The notes: generated by a model from the letters alone, not told the origin. Positions 42,811-52,213 are shown, numbered from the stretch's first letter. The stretch is DNA of 64,000 nucleotides from Xanthomonas sp. NCPPB 1128 (GCF_001043115.1 NZ_LFME01000032.1:1-64000), one strand, 5' to 3'. Numbers and translations: made by a program.

Positions 42811-42897
42811 GTAGGAGCGGCTTCAGCCGCGACGGGCTTTACCGGGAAAGTCCGTCGCGGTTGATCGCACAACAGGGGACAAGAGCCGTTCCTGCGA
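42811..42897. repeat. REP-like inverted repeat (copy 4), right arm interrupted
   Basis: Left arm GTAGGAGCGGCTTCAGCCGC at 42811-42830 is normal. The right arm begins CCGTCGCGGTTGA but is then split by about 17-19 foreign bases (TCGCACAACAGGGGACAAG) before AGCCGTTCCTGCG completes it. Confidence 0.7.
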
Positions 42898-43039
42898 GAC
42901 GCTGCTCGCGATCATCGGCGTCGTCCTCGTGCCGGCGCCGCGCGCGACCGCCTTCGTTGCGCCCAACGGCCATCGCCGCCGCGGCGGTCCTGCGGTTCCT
43001 TCCATTCCCAATTCTTTCCAATTCTGTTCGGAGCATCCC

Positions 43040-44005
43040 ATGCGTCGATTCGTATGCTGTTCGTTGGCCATCGCCATCGGTCTGTTTGCCCACGCCGCGC
43101 AGGCGCGGGTCTGGGAACCCTCGCCCGGCCACGTGCAGGTGCCGATCTGGCCCGGCGCGGTGCCGGATGCGTTGCCGCATCCGAAGCCGGAATCGGCCGG
43201 CCCTGGTCCGGGCAAGCCGTGGTGGCCGGCCATCCACAACGTCAGCCGGCCGACCATGACCGTGTACCCGGCGCAGGGCCACAACACCGGCGCGGCGGTG
43301 GTGGTGTTTCCCGGCGGCGGCTACCAGATGCTGGCGATGGATCTGGAGGGCACGGAGATCTGCGACTGGCTGGTCTCGCGCGGCATCACCTGCGTGCTGT
43401 TGAAGTACCGCGTGCCGAACTCCGGGCCGACCTGGGTCAACGACCGGCGCTACTACCCCAAGGTGCAGACTGCGCTGCAGGACGCGCAGCGCACGCTGGG
43501 CCTGGTGCGGCAACAGGCCGCGACCTGGGGCGTGGATCCGCACAAGATCGGGGTGATGGGCTTTTCCGCCGGCGGCCACCTGGTGGCCGCGACCAGCACG
43601 CACTTCGCCCAGCGCACCTATCCGTTGGTGGACGCTGCCGATCGCGTAAGCTGCCGCCCGGACTTCGCCATCGCCGTGTACCCGGGCCATCTGTGGGTGC
43701 ACGAGGACGAGGACGCCGACACCCGCGATTTCACCGATCTTGGGCTGCGTCCGGACATCCGCGTCGTCGCCGACACCCCGCCGACCTTCCTGTTGCAGGC
43801 GCAGGACGACTATGTGGACGGCATCTCGCAGGTACTGGCGTACTACGTCGCGCTCAACCACGCCGACGTGCCGACGGAAATGCACATCTACGCCCACGGC
43901 GGCCACGCGTTCGGCCTGCGCGCCAAGAACCTGCCGGTCGCGCAGTGGCCGCAGCTGGTGGAGACCTGGCTGCGGACGATCGGGGTGCTTGAGAGCCGGG
44001 ATTAG
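43040..44005 (+). CDS. Secreted alpha/beta hydrolase (acetyl-esterase type)
   Basis: Exported esterase-like enzyme of 321 residues. The signal peptide is CCSLAIAIGLFAHAAQA. The oxyanion-hole motif is VFPGGGYQ, the nucleophile elbow GFSAGG, the acid probably Asp in LLQAQDDYVD, and the base His in AHGGHAFGL. This pattern fits the BD-FAE / acetylxylan-esterase-like group that deacetylates plant polysaccharides or sugars; the precise substrate is inferred only. The ATG at 43040 has CGGAG upstream. Isolated gene; its 3' side abuts a GGGATT repeat element. Confidence 0.83.
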   Translation: MRRFVCCSLAIAIGLFAHAAQARVWEPSPGHVQVPIWPGAVPDALPHPKPESAGPGPGKPWWPAIHNVSRPTMTVYPAQGHNTGAAVVVFPGGGYQMLAMDLEGTEICDWLVSRGITCVLLKYRVPNSGPTWVNDRRYYPKVQTALQDAQRTLGLVRQQAATWGVDPHKIGVMGFSAGGHLVAATSTHFAQRTYPLVDAADRVSCRPDFAIAVYPGHLWVHEDEDADTRDFTDLGLRPDIRVVADTPPTFLLQAQDDYVDGISQVLAYYVALNHADVPTEMHIYAHGGHAFGLRAKNLPVAQWPQLVETWLRTIGVLESRD

Positions 44006-44175
44006 GGAGTCGGGATTGGGGATTGGTAAAAGCGGCTTCCGCGCGAGTCGGGGATGGGTCGCATTACTCGGGATTGGCGGAAACGCATCAGCGTGCAGTT
44101 GCTGCTCTTGCGAATCCCAAATCCCAAATCCCGGACGTTGTCACGAATCCCCATTCCCGACTCCCCAATCCCGCC
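44006..44175. repeat. GGGATT/AATCCC inverted repeat element between convergent genes
   Basis: Left arm GGGAGTCGGGATTGGGGATTGG at about 44006-44027; right arms AATCCCAAATCCCAAATCCC at about 44113-44132 and AATCCCCATTCCCGACTCCC at about 44146-44165. The arms are complementary. The stop codon (44141) and last ~9 codons of the phospholipase gene lie inside the right arm. Confidence 0.85.
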
Positions 44176-46309
44176 CGCCTCCGGCGGGCTCCTGATACAA
44201 CCGCGCCGGTCCGCCCATCGCCGGGTCGCTGATGCCGGGCTTGCCGGTTTCCACGCGGCCGGCCAGGCGCTGGCGGGCGTTGTCCTGGACCAGCCACAGG
44301 TCGTACCAGCCGCCGCTCGGCTTGGCGCTCCAGCGCATGCGCTGCTCGGTGCCGGGCGCCAGCGTCAGCCGTTGGTGCGGTTGCGCCTGGGCGTAGGCGG
44401 CCGGTTCCAGGGACACGTCGAGGGGGGCGGTGCCGGCGTTGCGCAAGACCAGGCACAGCGCCTGCGCATCGTCCGGGTCCTGGGCGATCTCGGCCTGCAG
44501 CAGCGGTGCGCTCAGGTCGCCGCGGTAGTGGCGGTGGAAGCCGTTGGGGCCGAGCAGCCACAGGTCGTAGTCGCCGTCGTAGGTGGTCCAGGTGCCGTCC
44601 AGCGACGCACCGGCGCCCACCGTGTAGCGGCGCGGGATCGCGTCGAGGAGGTAGCGGTCGTAGACGTGCAGGACCGCCGCGGACCCGGTGTTGGTCATGC
44701 GCAATTGCACCTCGCCACGCTCGAGGACGTAGTGCAACTGCACCGACGGCCGATACGGCAGTGCGCGCGAACGGCGCACGCCGAACGCTTGCCGCGGCGC
44801 CTGCAGTTGCGTCGGCAGCGTCGGCAGCGCGTGCTCGCGCAGCGCCGCGGCCCGCGCTGCCGCCTCGCGCACATCGGGCAGGTCGGCGACGAACGGGCGC
44901 GTGTCGGCCTGGCGGAAGTCGAAGGCGTCGAGCAGGTCGCCGCAGACCGCGCGGCGCCACGGGGTCAGGCCGCTGGCGGCGACACCGAAGCGGCGCTCCA
45001 GCAGCCGCAGTACCGAGGTGTGGTCGTAGACCTGCGAATCGACCCAGCCGCCGCGGCTCCACGGCGAGATCACGTACAGCGGCACGCGCGGACCGAGGCC
45101 GTAGGGACGCCCACGCAGTTCCGGTGGGTCGGCCTTGGCATCGCCCGGCGCCGGGTGCAGGTGGTATTCGCCGTCGGTCGCGACGCTGGAGGCGCCGGCC
45201 CAGCCGCCGGCCGCGGCCGAGTCGGGCGAGGGCGGTGCCGGCGGTGGCACGTGGTCGAAGAAGCCGTCGTTCTCGTCGAACATCAGCAACAGCGCAGTGC
45301 GCGCCCACACCTTCGGGTCGGCGGTCAGCGCGTCGAGCACGCGCGCGGTGTAGGCCGCACCCTGCGCCGGGCTGGACGGATCGGGATGCTCGCTGCCGGC
45401 GGCGTCGGCGATGATGAAGCTCACCGACGGCAGCCGCGCGGCCAGCACGTCCTCGCGCAACTGCGCCAGGCTGCGGCTGGAAACGCCGCGTGCGCGCAAC
45501 TGCGGATCGTGCGCGGGCGCACCGCGCCAGGCGGCGCGGAACGGCGCGAAGCCGGCCAGCGGGTTGTCGGTGAAGTTGTCGGCCATGTCCTGGTAGATCT
45601 GCCACGACACGCCGGCCTGCTGCAGCGCCTCGACGTAGCTGGGCCAGCGGTAGTCGTCCGGGTCGCCGCCCAGTTCCGGGAAGTTGTCGTGCGAGTTGGC
45701 GATCGCCGGGCCGCCGGCGCGCGCGTGCGGATCGTTCTGCCCGGTCCACAGGAACACCCGGTTCGGATTGGTGCCGGCCTGGATCGCGCAGTGGTAGGCG
45801 TCGCAGACGGTGAAGGTCTCGGCCAGGGCGAACTGGAACGGCAGGTCGTCGCGTTCGTAGTGGGCCAGCGCGTGGTCGCGTTTGGCCGCCGGCCACTGGC
45901 CCATGCGGCCGTGGTCCCAGGCCTGTTGCGCGTTCGGCCAGGTGTGCGGGGTGCCCTGCACGCGCATGGTGGCGAAGTTGTGCGCGGTGTGCAGCGGGAA
46001 TGGCGCGAGTTGGCGGCTGCCGTCGGCGCTGGGTTGCAGCCACACCGTGCGCGGGGCGATGCCGGGCAGCGTCGGCGCCGGGATCGGGAAGCGGTCGCCG
46101 AAGCCGCGCACGCCGGCCAGGCTGCCGAAGTAATGGTCGAAGGCGCGGTTCTCCTGCATCAGGATCACCACGTGCTGCAGGTCGTCGAGGGTGCCGCTGC
46201 GCACGTCCGGGGCGATCGCCGCGGCGCGGGCGATGCTCGGCGGCAGCAATCCGGCGGCGCTGGCGGTGAGGCCGGCGCGGAGCAGCCGGCGGCGGGTCTG
46301 GTCGGTCAT
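44141..46309 (-). CDS. Phospholipase C, phosphocholine-type (acid-phosphatase-like superfamily)
   Basis: Exported lipase/phosphodiesterase of 722 residues. The Tat signal is TDQTRRRLLRAGLTASAAG. The metal site begins HVVILMQENRAFDHYFGSL, with Glu-Asn-Arg-Ser/Ala at the active centre, followed by FDENDGFFDHVPPP and a His-rich VYDHTSVLRLLERRFG. Two C-terminal beta domains follow (about 510-700, DUF756 type). Relatives hydrolyse phosphatidylcholine or sphingomyelin and are type II secreted virulence factors. The final RDWGVGNGDS is translated from an intergenic repeat. The ATG at 46309 was chosen for the Tat motif. It is convergent with the esterase. Confidence 0.88.
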   Translation of the reverse strand: MTDQTRRRLLRAGLTASAAGLLPPSIARAAAIAPDVRSGTLDDLQHVVILMQENRAFDHYFGSLAGVRGFGDRFPIPAPTLPGIAPRTVWLQPSADGSRQLAPFPLHTAHNFATMRVQGTPHTWPNAQQAWDHGRMGQWPAAKRDHALAHYERDDLPFQFALAETFTVCDAYHCAIQAGTNPNRVFLWTGQNDPHARAGGPAIANSHDNFPELGGDPDDYRWPSYVEALQQAGVSWQIYQDMADNFTDNPLAGFAPFRAAWRGAPAHDPQLRARGVSSRSLAQLREDVLAARLPSVSFIIADAAGSEHPDPSSPAQGAAYTARVLDALTADPKVWARTALLLMFDENDGFFDHVPPPAPPSPDSAAAGGWAGASSVATDGEYHLHPAPGDAKADPPELRGRPYGLGPRVPLYVISPWSRGGWVDSQVYDHTSVLRLLERRFGVAASGLTPWRRAVCGDLLDAFDFRQADTRPFVADLPDVREAAARAAALREHALPTLPTQLQAPRQAFGVRRSRALPYRPSVQLHYVLERGEVQLRMTNTGSAAVLHVYDRYLLDAIPRRYTVGAGASLDGTWTTYDGDYDLWLLGPNGFHRHYRGDLSAPLLQAEIAQDPDDAQALCLVLRNAGTAPLDVSLEPAAYAQAQPHQRLTLAPGTEQRMRWSAKPSGGWYDLWLVQDNARQRLAGRVETGKPGISDPAMGGPARLYQEPAGGGRDWGVGNGDS

Positions 46310-46637
46310 GGCGGTCCGGGAAAGTGCAAAACGGCGGCGGCCGGGATCGGCTGCCGCCGCGAGACTGCCATGGCGCCGGTGACAGGTCGACCATGAAAGT
46401 CGGACCGACGGTGCGCGGTGGCGCGATGAAGGGGCTGTCGCCTGTCTCCAGCCGCGGCGCGTTCGCAGCGAAGCGGCCGCAGCAGGGCAGCGCTGTCCTG
46501 CGAGCGCGTGCGGCTGCGCCATCGCGGCGCGTGCGTTCGGCATGCCCGCGCTCCGCCGTGATGGCGCACCACACAGGCGACCCGGCATCATTCGCCGCTG
46601 CCGCCGCCGGCGGGCCCGCGATGGAATCTCCTGCCCG
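46310..46637. other. 328-bp divergent intergenic region
   Basis: Holds a strong GC hairpin at about 46333-46361 (GGCGGCGGCC with GGCTGCCGCC) in the phospholipase leader and otherwise no recognisable element. No credible gene. Confidence 0.35.
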
Positions 46638-47912
46638 ATGAGCCACGAACTGATCTACCTGCTGCTGATCTTCGCCCTGCTGGTGATCCCGCGCGCGCTG
46701 CAGCGCTTCAAGATGCCGGCGCCGTTGACCTGCCTGCTGTTCGGCATCATCGCGATGCTGGCGATGGGGCCGCGCGCGCACGACCCGGTGGTGACGCTGC
46801 TGGCCACGCTCGGCATCTCCTCGCTGTTCCTGTTCGCCGGCCTGGAAGTGGATCCGAAGGCGCTGCGCCGCGGCTTGTGGCCGCTGCTGCTGCACCTGGT
46901 GGTGCGTGGCGGCACCCTGTTCGGCGTCGGCTGGCTGGCCTGGCGCTACGCCGGGCTGTCGTGGCAGGCGGCCGGATTGCTGGCGCTGGCCCTGCTGACC
47001 CCGTCCACCGGGTTCATCATCGAGTCGCTGGGGCGGCTGGGGCTGGACGAGGAGGAGCGCTTCTGGGTCACCAGCAAGGCCATCGCCGGCGAATTGCTGG
47101 CGCTGGCGGCGCTGTTCGTGATCCTGCAGGCCGGCGATCCCTGGCAGATGGGCCTGTCCAGCCTGGCGCTGCTGGCGATGCTGGTCGGCCTGCCGCTGCT
47201 GTTCGTGGCCCTGGGGCGCTGGGTGGCGCCGCAGGCGCCGGGCTCGGAGTTCTCGCTGCTGGTGATGGTCGGCCTGATCGCCGCCTACATCACCTATTCG
47301 CTGGGCGTGTACTACCTGGTCGGTGCGTTCATCGCCGGGCTGGTGGCGCGGCTGCTGCGCCAGCGCATGCCGCTGCTGGCCTCCGACGAGAACCTGCAGG
47401 CGGTGCGCCTGTTCGCCTCGTTCTTCGTGCCGTTCTACTTCTTCAACGCCGGCACCAAGGTGCCGAGCGGGGCGTTGAGCCTGCAGGCGCTCGGCCTGGG
47501 CCTGGCCCTGACCGCCTGCGTGCTGCCGCTGCGCATCGGCATCCTCTGGCTGCAGCGGCGGGTGCTGTTCGGCGAAGGCGCGCGCAGCAGTCTGCGGGTG
47601 TCGCTGGCGCTGTCGCCGACGCTGATCTTCACCCTGGTGCTGGCGGGGATCCTGCGCGAGCGCTTCGCCATCGCCGACGCGCTGTTCGGCGCCCTGCTGC
47701 TGTACGCGGCCCTGACCACGCTGCTGCCGGCGCTGCTGTTGCGCATGCCGTTCGACGTCAGCCCGCTGGAGGCGGCGCCGGCTGCACCGGCGGATGCCGC
47801 GTCTGCGCAGGCGCCTGCCGAGCCAGTCGCTGAGGTCCCGGACACGCATGCGCCGACGCCGCCCGCGGGCGCGCCGGAGACGCCGCCGCGTCCGCAGCCC
47901 GGACTGGCATGA
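46638..47912 (+). CDS. CPA2 family cation:proton antiporter, no RCK domain
   Basis: Inner-membrane antiporter of 424 residues with about 12 membrane helices. The CPA2 blocks FAGLEVDPKALRRGLWPLL, LTPSTGFIIESLGRLGLDEEER, YLVGAFIAGLVARLLRQRMP and FFVPFYFFNAG are visible. After the last helix a ~60-residue Ala/Pro-rich tail replaces the nucleotide-binding domain found in Kef/YbaL proteins. The transported ion (Na+ or K+) is unknown. The ATG at 46638 gives MSHELIYLLL. It is followed 71 bases later by the zinc-ribbon gene. Confidence 0.83.
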   Translation: MSHELIYLLLIFALLVIPRALQRFKMPAPLTCLLFGIIAMLAMGPRAHDPVVTLLATLGISSLFLFAGLEVDPKALRRGLWPLLLHLVVRGGTLFGVGWLAWRYAGLSWQAAGLLALALLTPSTGFIIESLGRLGLDEEERFWVTSKAIAGELLALAALFVILQAGDPWQMGLSSLALLAMLVGLPLLFVALGRWVAPQAPGSEFSLLVMVGLIAAYITYSLGVYYLVGAFIAGLVARLLRQRMPLLASDENLQAVRLFASFFVPFYFFNAGTKVPSGALSLQALGLGLALTACVLPLRIGILWLQRRVLFGEGARSSLRVSLALSPTLIFTLVLAGILRERFAIADALFGALLLYAALTTLLPALLLRMPFDVSPLEAAPAAPADAASAQAPAEPVAEVPDTHAPTPPAGAPETPPRPQPGLA

Positions 47913-47983
47913 GCGTGAATGCTTGAAAGCCGGCGTGCGGCCCCCATACTGGCCGCCTCCGTTGCTCTCGCGTTTTTGCCGCC

Positions 47984-48322
47984 ATGCCGATCTACGCTTT
48001 CCAATGTGCCGCATGCGGTCACAGCTTCGACCGCCTGCAGAAACTGTCCGATTCCGATCCGGAGACCTGTCCGGCCTGCTCCGCCCCCGCGGTCAAGCGC
48101 CAGCTCACCGCGCCGGCGTTCCGCCTGTCCGGCAGCGGCTGGTACGAGACCGACTTCAAGAAGGACGGCGACAAGAAGCGCAACCTCGCCGAATCCGGCA
48201 GCACCGGCGGCAGTGGGGACAGCAAACCCGCCGCCGCGCCAGCGGCCGACGCACCGGCCAAGCCGGCAGCCGCCGCCACCCCGGCACCGGCGCCTGCCGC
48301 CGCCAAGCCTGCGGCGACCTGA
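47984..48322 (+). CDS. FmdB family zinc-ribbon protein
   Basis: A 112-residue protein. The N-terminal half is an FmdB/CxxC putative regulatory domain: PIYAFQCAACGHSFDRLQKLSD, then CPACSAPAVKRQL, so two CxxC pairs that should bind zinc. GWYETDFKK follows, as in other members. The C-terminal half is a low-complexity Ala/Pro tail. Such genes usually lie near aspS in this lineage, and aspS is 1.3 kb downstream here. The function is not established. A REP element follows the stop. Confidence 0.85.
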   Translation: MPIYAFQCAACGHSFDRLQKLSDSDPETCPACSAPAVKRQLTAPAFRLSGSGWYETDFKKDGDKKRNLAESGSTGGSGDSKPAAAPAADAPAKPAAAATPAPAPAAAKPAAT

Positions 48323-48339
48323 ACCCCGCGCTGCTCCAA

Positions 48340-48408
48340 GTAGGAACGGCTTCAGCCGCGACCGGGCATTACCCGGTAACGCCCGGTCGCGGCTGAAGCC
48401 GCTCCTAC
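48340..48408. repeat. REP-like inverted repeat (copy 5)
   Basis: GTAGGAACGGCTTCAGCCGC and GCGGCTGAAGCCGCTCCTAC arms extend inward through CGACCGGGC/GCCCGGTCG, with a short loop; between convergent genes. A second hairpin, CCGGGCC/GGCCCGG at about 48441-48458, followed on the minus strand by an AT-rich run ending in TTTTTT, may terminate the DUF3011 gene. Confidence 0.85.
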
Positions 48409-48471
48409 GCAGGGCGTCCAACACTAAAAAATCTATAAGACCGGGCCCCGCGGCCCGGCCTTCGCCCTGCC

Positions 48472-49431
48472 TCAGCGCGCCCCGAAGCGCGCCCGGCAGC
48501 CGCCGTTGACCCACACCGTATTGCCTTCGTAGCCCCAGGTGCGGCCTTCCGCGCAGGTGGTGCCGGACAGCTGTTCGATCAGTTCCGGGCGGCCCTGGCG
48601 GCGATCCCAGGCGCAGGTGCGCAGGCGCTTGTCGTCGCTGCTGCAGGTCACCGTGTAGCCGCTGTCCAGCGGCGGCCGACCCGGTCCCCAGCCACCACCA
48701 CCGCCGCCGCGGCCCTGGGCGAACTCGCCGCGACAACCGTCGTCGACCCACACCGCGCCATCGCGCGAGCCCCAGGTGCGGCCCTCGATGCAGCGGGTGT
48801 CCGACAGCTGCCGCACCAGCATGGCGCTGCGCCAGCCGGTCGGGCACACGCGCTGGCGCTGGTCCTGGCTCTCGCAGCGCATGGTGCCGGCCACGCCGCC
48901 ACTGCCGCCGCCGCCGCCCCAGTTGCCTCCCCAATTGCCGCGACCTTCGACGAAGCGACCACGGCAGCCCTGGTCCACCCACACCACGCCGGGCGCCGAG
49001 CCCCAGGTGCGGCCTTCGATGCAGGGCGAGTCGGACAAGGTGCCGACCAGTCGGGCAGGCCCGCGGAACGGCGTGGCGCATTGCTGGCGGCGGCGGTCGT
49101 TGCTGGAGCAGGCGACGGTGCGGCCATCGAAGCCGGGTTCCTGCCGCCAGCCGCCGCCACTGCCGCGCAGCGAGGTGGCGATGTCCTGCTGGATGTTGCC
49201 GAAGCCCCAGCCACGGTCGATCTGGTCCAGGTAGAACTCGAGCTGGTCGTCGGGGATCTGCCGGCCGCGCGACTGGTCGGCGTATTCGCGCTCGATCACC
49301 CGGACCCGGCCGGGAATCGACAGTTGCCGCAGATCCTGCGGGGCGTAGGCGCGGGCGCTTTGGGCCGCCGCCGGGGCGCTGGCCAGGGCCAGTACGGCGA
49401 TCACCAGCCAGCCGCCAAGGTGCTTCAACAT
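48472..49431 (-). CDS. DUF3011 repeat protein, exported
   Basis: A 319-residue exported protein. The signal peptide is KHLGGWLVIAVLALASAPAAA. A helical region about 30-85 (APQDLRQLSIPGRVRVIER) is followed by three copies of a cysteine-rich DUF3011-type module. Each module has a C-S/E-S-x-D-x-(K/R)-R core, a central EGRTWG, and (V)VWVxxGCRG/ARF at its end. Gly-rich linkers (NWGGNWGGGGGSGG and GRGGGGGGWGPG) separate the modules. The regular cysteines suggest disulfide-bonded, possibly ligand-binding lectin-like modules; no function is known. GGAGGAGAG precedes the ATG at 49431. Confidence 0.82.
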   Translation of the reverse strand: MLKHLGGWLVIAVLALASAPAAAQSARAYAPQDLRQLSIPGRVRVIEREYADQSRGRQIPDDQLEFYLDQIDRGWGFGNIQQDIATSLRGSGGGWRQEPGFDGRTVACSSNDRRRQQCATPFRGPARLVGTLSDSPCIEGRTWGSAPGVVWVDQGCRGRFVEGRGNWGGNWGGGGGSGGVAGTMRCESQDQRQRVCPTGWRSAMLVRQLSDTRCIEGRTWGSRDGAVWVDDGCRGEFAQGRGGGGGGWGPGRPPLDSGYTVTCSSDDKRLRTCAWDRRQGRPELIEQLSGTTCAEGRTWGYEGNTVWVNGGCRARFGAR

Positions 49432-49588
49432 GGGTTCTCTCCTCCCCGTGAATGGTGCGCGGACTATAGCCGCAGGCCAACTTAAGCCAGGATGAGTCAT
49501 GCGCGATTTGCCCGGGCCGACGCGCCGCCGCAGAATACCGGGCTTGCCGGTGCCTTCTGCGCCGGGCGCCCCCTGTTTGGAGCTAGCG

Positions 49589-51355
49589 ATGCGTACCCAC
49601 TTCTGCGGCCTGGTCGACGAGACCCTGATCGGCCAAACCGTCACCCTGGCCGGCTGGACCGACGTGGCCCGCAACCTCGGCGGCGTGTGCTTCATCGACC
49701 TGCGCGACCACGAAGGCATCGTGCAGGTGATGGTGGAGCCGGCGGCTGGCGACGAGGATGCTGCGGAGGTGTTCAAGGTCGCCGCCAGCCTCGGCTACGA
49801 GGACGTGCTGCAGGTCAAGGGCGTGGTGCGTGCGCGGCATGCGGTCAACGACAAGCTGCGCAGCGGCAAGGTCGAGGTGATCGCCACGTCCATCACCGTG
49901 CTCAACAAGGCCGCGCCGCTGCCGTTCCACGCGCACGAGAACCCGGGCGAGGAGACCCGCCTGAAGTACCGCTACCTGGACCTGCGTCGTCCGGAGATGC
50001 AGCGCATGCAGCGCATCCGCATCAAGCTGGTGCAGGCGCTGCGCCGCTACCTGGACGAGCGCGGCTTCCAGGACATCGAGACGCCGATCCTGACCAAGGC
50101 CACCCCGGAAGGCGCGCGCGACTTCCTGGTGCCGGCGCGCATGCACCCGGGCGAGTTCTACGCGCTGCCGCAGTCGCCGCAGCTGTTCAAGCAGATCCTG
50201 ATGGTGGCCGGCTTCGACCGCTACTACCAGATCGCGCGCTGCTTCCGCGACGAGGCGCTGCGCGCCGACCGCCAGCTCGAGTTCACCCAGCTCGACATGG
50301 AGTTCGCCTTCGTGCGCGAGCGCGACGTGCAGGACTTCGTCGAGGCGATGGTGCGCGCCATCTTCAAGGAAGTGGTCGACGTCGAACTGGCTACCGAGTT
50401 CCCGCGCATGACCTGGGCCGAGGCCATGCGCCGCTACGGCTCGGACAAGCCGGACCTGCGCATCGCGCTGGAACTGACCGACGTGGCCGAGCTGGTCAAG
50501 GACAGCGACTTCGCGGTGTTCAGCGCCGCGGCCGCCGATCCCGACGGCCGCGTCGCCGCGCTGCGCATTCCCGGCGGCGCCAGCCTCTCGCGCAAGCAGA
50601 TCGACGAATACGCCGCGCACGCCGCCAAGTACGGCGCCAAGGGCCTGGCCTACGTCAAGATCGCCGACAGCGGCGAGATCAGCTCGCCGATCCAGAAGTT
50701 CTTCGGCGAGGCCGCGTTCGCCGCGCTGCTCGCCCACGTCGGCGCCGGCAACGGCGACATCGTGTTCTTCGGCGCCGGCGCCTACGGCAAGGTCTCCGAC
50801 TTCATGGGCGCGCTGCGCCTGAAGGCCGGCAAGGACTTCAGCCTGGTCGCCGACGGCTGGCGGCCGCTGTGGGTCACCGATTTCCCGATGTTCGAGTGGG
50901 ACGAGGAGGCGCAGCGCTACGTGGCCCTGCATCACCCGTTCACCGCGCCGGCAGTGGACGACATCGCCGAGCTGCGCACGCATGCCAAGACCGCGGTGTC
51001 GCGCGGCTACGACATGGTGCTCAACGGCAACGAGATCGGCGGCGGTTCCATCCGTATCCATCGCCCGGACATGCAGAGCGCGGTGTTCGAGCTGCTCGGC
51101 ATCGGTGCCGAGGAAGCGCGCGCCAAGTTCGGCTTCCTGCTGGATGCGCTGAACTACGGCGCGCCGCCGCACGGCGGCATCGCCTTCGGCATCGATCGCA
51201 TCGCCGCGCTGATGGCCGGCACCGAGTCGATCCGCGACGTGATCCCGTTCCCCAAGACCACCGGCGCGCAGGACCTGATGACCGACGCGCCGTCGCCGAT
51301 CGCCGACGCGCAGCTGGCCGAAGTGCACGTGCAGGTGCGCCCGCAGGCGCAGTGA
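49589..51355 (+). CDS. aspS: Aspartyl-tRNA synthetase
   Basis: Class II aminoacyl-tRNA synthetase charging tRNA-Asp, 588 residues. Order: N-terminal OB-fold anticodon domain ([22 protein letters not shown]), class II motif 1 region, motif 2 [21 protein letters not shown], the bacterial GAD insertion (about 285-420), and motif 3 [15 protein letters not shown]. The ATG at 49589 has TTGGAG upstream; the frame is open further 5' but without synthetase similarity. It may be cotranscribed with the acidic protein and acetyltransferase that follow within 33 and 3 bases. Confidence 0.97.
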   Translation: MRTHFCGLVDETLIGQTVTLAGWTDVARNLGGVCFIDLRDHEGIVQVMVEPAAGDEDAAEVFKVAASLGYEDVLQVKGVVRARHAVNDKLRSGKVEVIATSITVLNKAAPLPFHAHENPGEETRLKYRYLDLRRPEMQRMQRIRIKLVQALRRYLDERGFQDIETPILTKATPEGARDFLVPARMHPGEFYALPQSPQLFKQILMVAGFDRYYQIARCFRDEALRADRQLEFTQLDMEFAFVRERDVQDFVEAMVRAIFKEVVDVELATEFPRMTWAEAMRRYGSDKPDLRIALELTDVAELVKDSDFAVFSAAAADPDGRVAALRIPGGASLSRKQIDEYAAHAAKYGAKGLAYVKIADSGEISSPIQKFFGEAAFAALLAHVGAGNGDIVFFGAGAYGKVSDFMGALRLKAGKDFSLVADGWRPLWVTDFPMFEWDEEAQRYVALHHPFTAPAVDDIAELRTHAKTAVSRGYDMVLNGNEIGGGSIRIHRPDMQSAVFELLGIGAEEARAKFGFLLDALNYGAPPHGGIAFGIDRIAALMAGTESIRDVIPFPKTTGAQDLMTDAPSPIADAQLAEVHVQVRPQAQ

Positions 51356-51388
51356 TCCCTTTCTTCCAACCGTAGCGCAGGCCGACAC

Positions 51389-51691
51389 ATGAGCGAGACC
51401 GCATTCAACCTGGAGTGGGAAACCCTCGGCAACGAGGGCGCAGTGGAGGCCATCGTCACCCAGCGCGCGCGCGTGTTCGGCGGCTGGCTGGTGCGTGCCG
51501 GCAGCGGCGCCAACGCACCGCTGGCGTTCGTGCCGGATCCGGAGGGCCGTTGGGACGGCGAGGACTTCGGCGAGGACGATTACGAGTACGAGGAAGACGA
51601 CGAGGAAGAAGAGGACGAGGAAGAAGGCGACGACGAGGACGAGGACGACGGCGAAGAGGCCGACGCCGACGCCACGCACCCGGCGCGCTGA
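51389..51691 (+). CDS. Hypothetical protein with extreme acidic tail
   Basis: A 100-residue protein. Residues 1-50 form a small, ordered-looking domain (FNLEWETLGNEGAVEAIVTQ, then RVFGGWLVRAGSG, LAFVPDPEGRWDG). From about residue 57 nearly every residue is Asp or Glu (runs such as EEDDEEEEDEEEGDDEDEDD), ending in HPAR. Function unknown. The tail could mimic nucleic acid or bind basic proteins or metal; that is inference. The stop is 3 bases before the next start. Confidence 0.72.
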   Translation: MSETAFNLEWETLGNEGAVEAIVTQRARVFGGWLVRAGSGANAPLAFVPDPEGRWDGEDFGEDDYEYEEDDEEEEDEEEGDDEDEDDGEEADADATHPAR

Positions 51692-51694
51692 GCC

Positions 51695-52213
51695 GTGCTG
51701 ATTCGCCGTGCCACGCCGGACGATGCCGCGGCGGTGACCCGCATCGCCACGGCCACTTTCTGCGAAACCTTCGGCCATCTGTATCCCGCGCAGGATCTGC
51801 AGGCCTTCCTCGACGAGGCCTATTCGCTGGAGCGCGCCCAGGTCGTGCTGGCGCATCCGGACTACGCGATCTGGCTGGTCGAGCACGACGGCGCGGTGGT
51901 CGGACACGCCGCGGCCGGCCCCTGCGGCCTGCCGCACGCCGAGGTGCAACCCGGCGACGGCGAACTGAAGCGCCTGTACCTGCTGCGCGCGCATCAGAAC
52001 GGCGGGTGGGGCGCCCGGTTGTTCGACACCGCCCTGGCCTGGCTGGAACGCGACGGCCCGCGCACGCTGTGGGTCGGCGTGTGGTCGGAGAATCTGGGCG
52101 CGCAGCGTTTCTATGCGCGCTATGGCTTCGAGAAGGTCGGCACCTATGAATTCCCGGTGGGGCAGGTGCGCGATCTCGAATTCATCCTGCGCCGGCCGCC
52201 GCGCGCGGCCTGA
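51695..52213 (+). CDS. GNAT family N-acetyltransferase
   Basis: A 172-residue acetyltransferase with a GTG start at 51695. The N-terminal MLIRRATPDDAAAVTRIA is a standard GNAT opening. The acetyl-CoA strand and loop read ELKRLYLLRAHQNGGWGARLF, and the late motif is NLGAQRFYARYGFEKVG. The organisation resembles spermidine/ribosomal-protein-type acetyltransferases, but the substrate is not identifiable. Three bases separate it from the acidic protein gene, so coupling is likely. Confidence 0.83.
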   Translation: MLIRRATPDDAAAVTRIATATFCETFGHLYPAQDLQAFLDEAYSLERAQVVLAHPDYAIWLVEHDGAVVGHAAAGPCGLPHAEVQPGDGELKRLYLLRAHQNGGWGARLFDTALAWLERDGPRTLWVGVWSENLGAQRFYARYGFEKVGTYEFPVGQVRDLEFILRRPPRAA

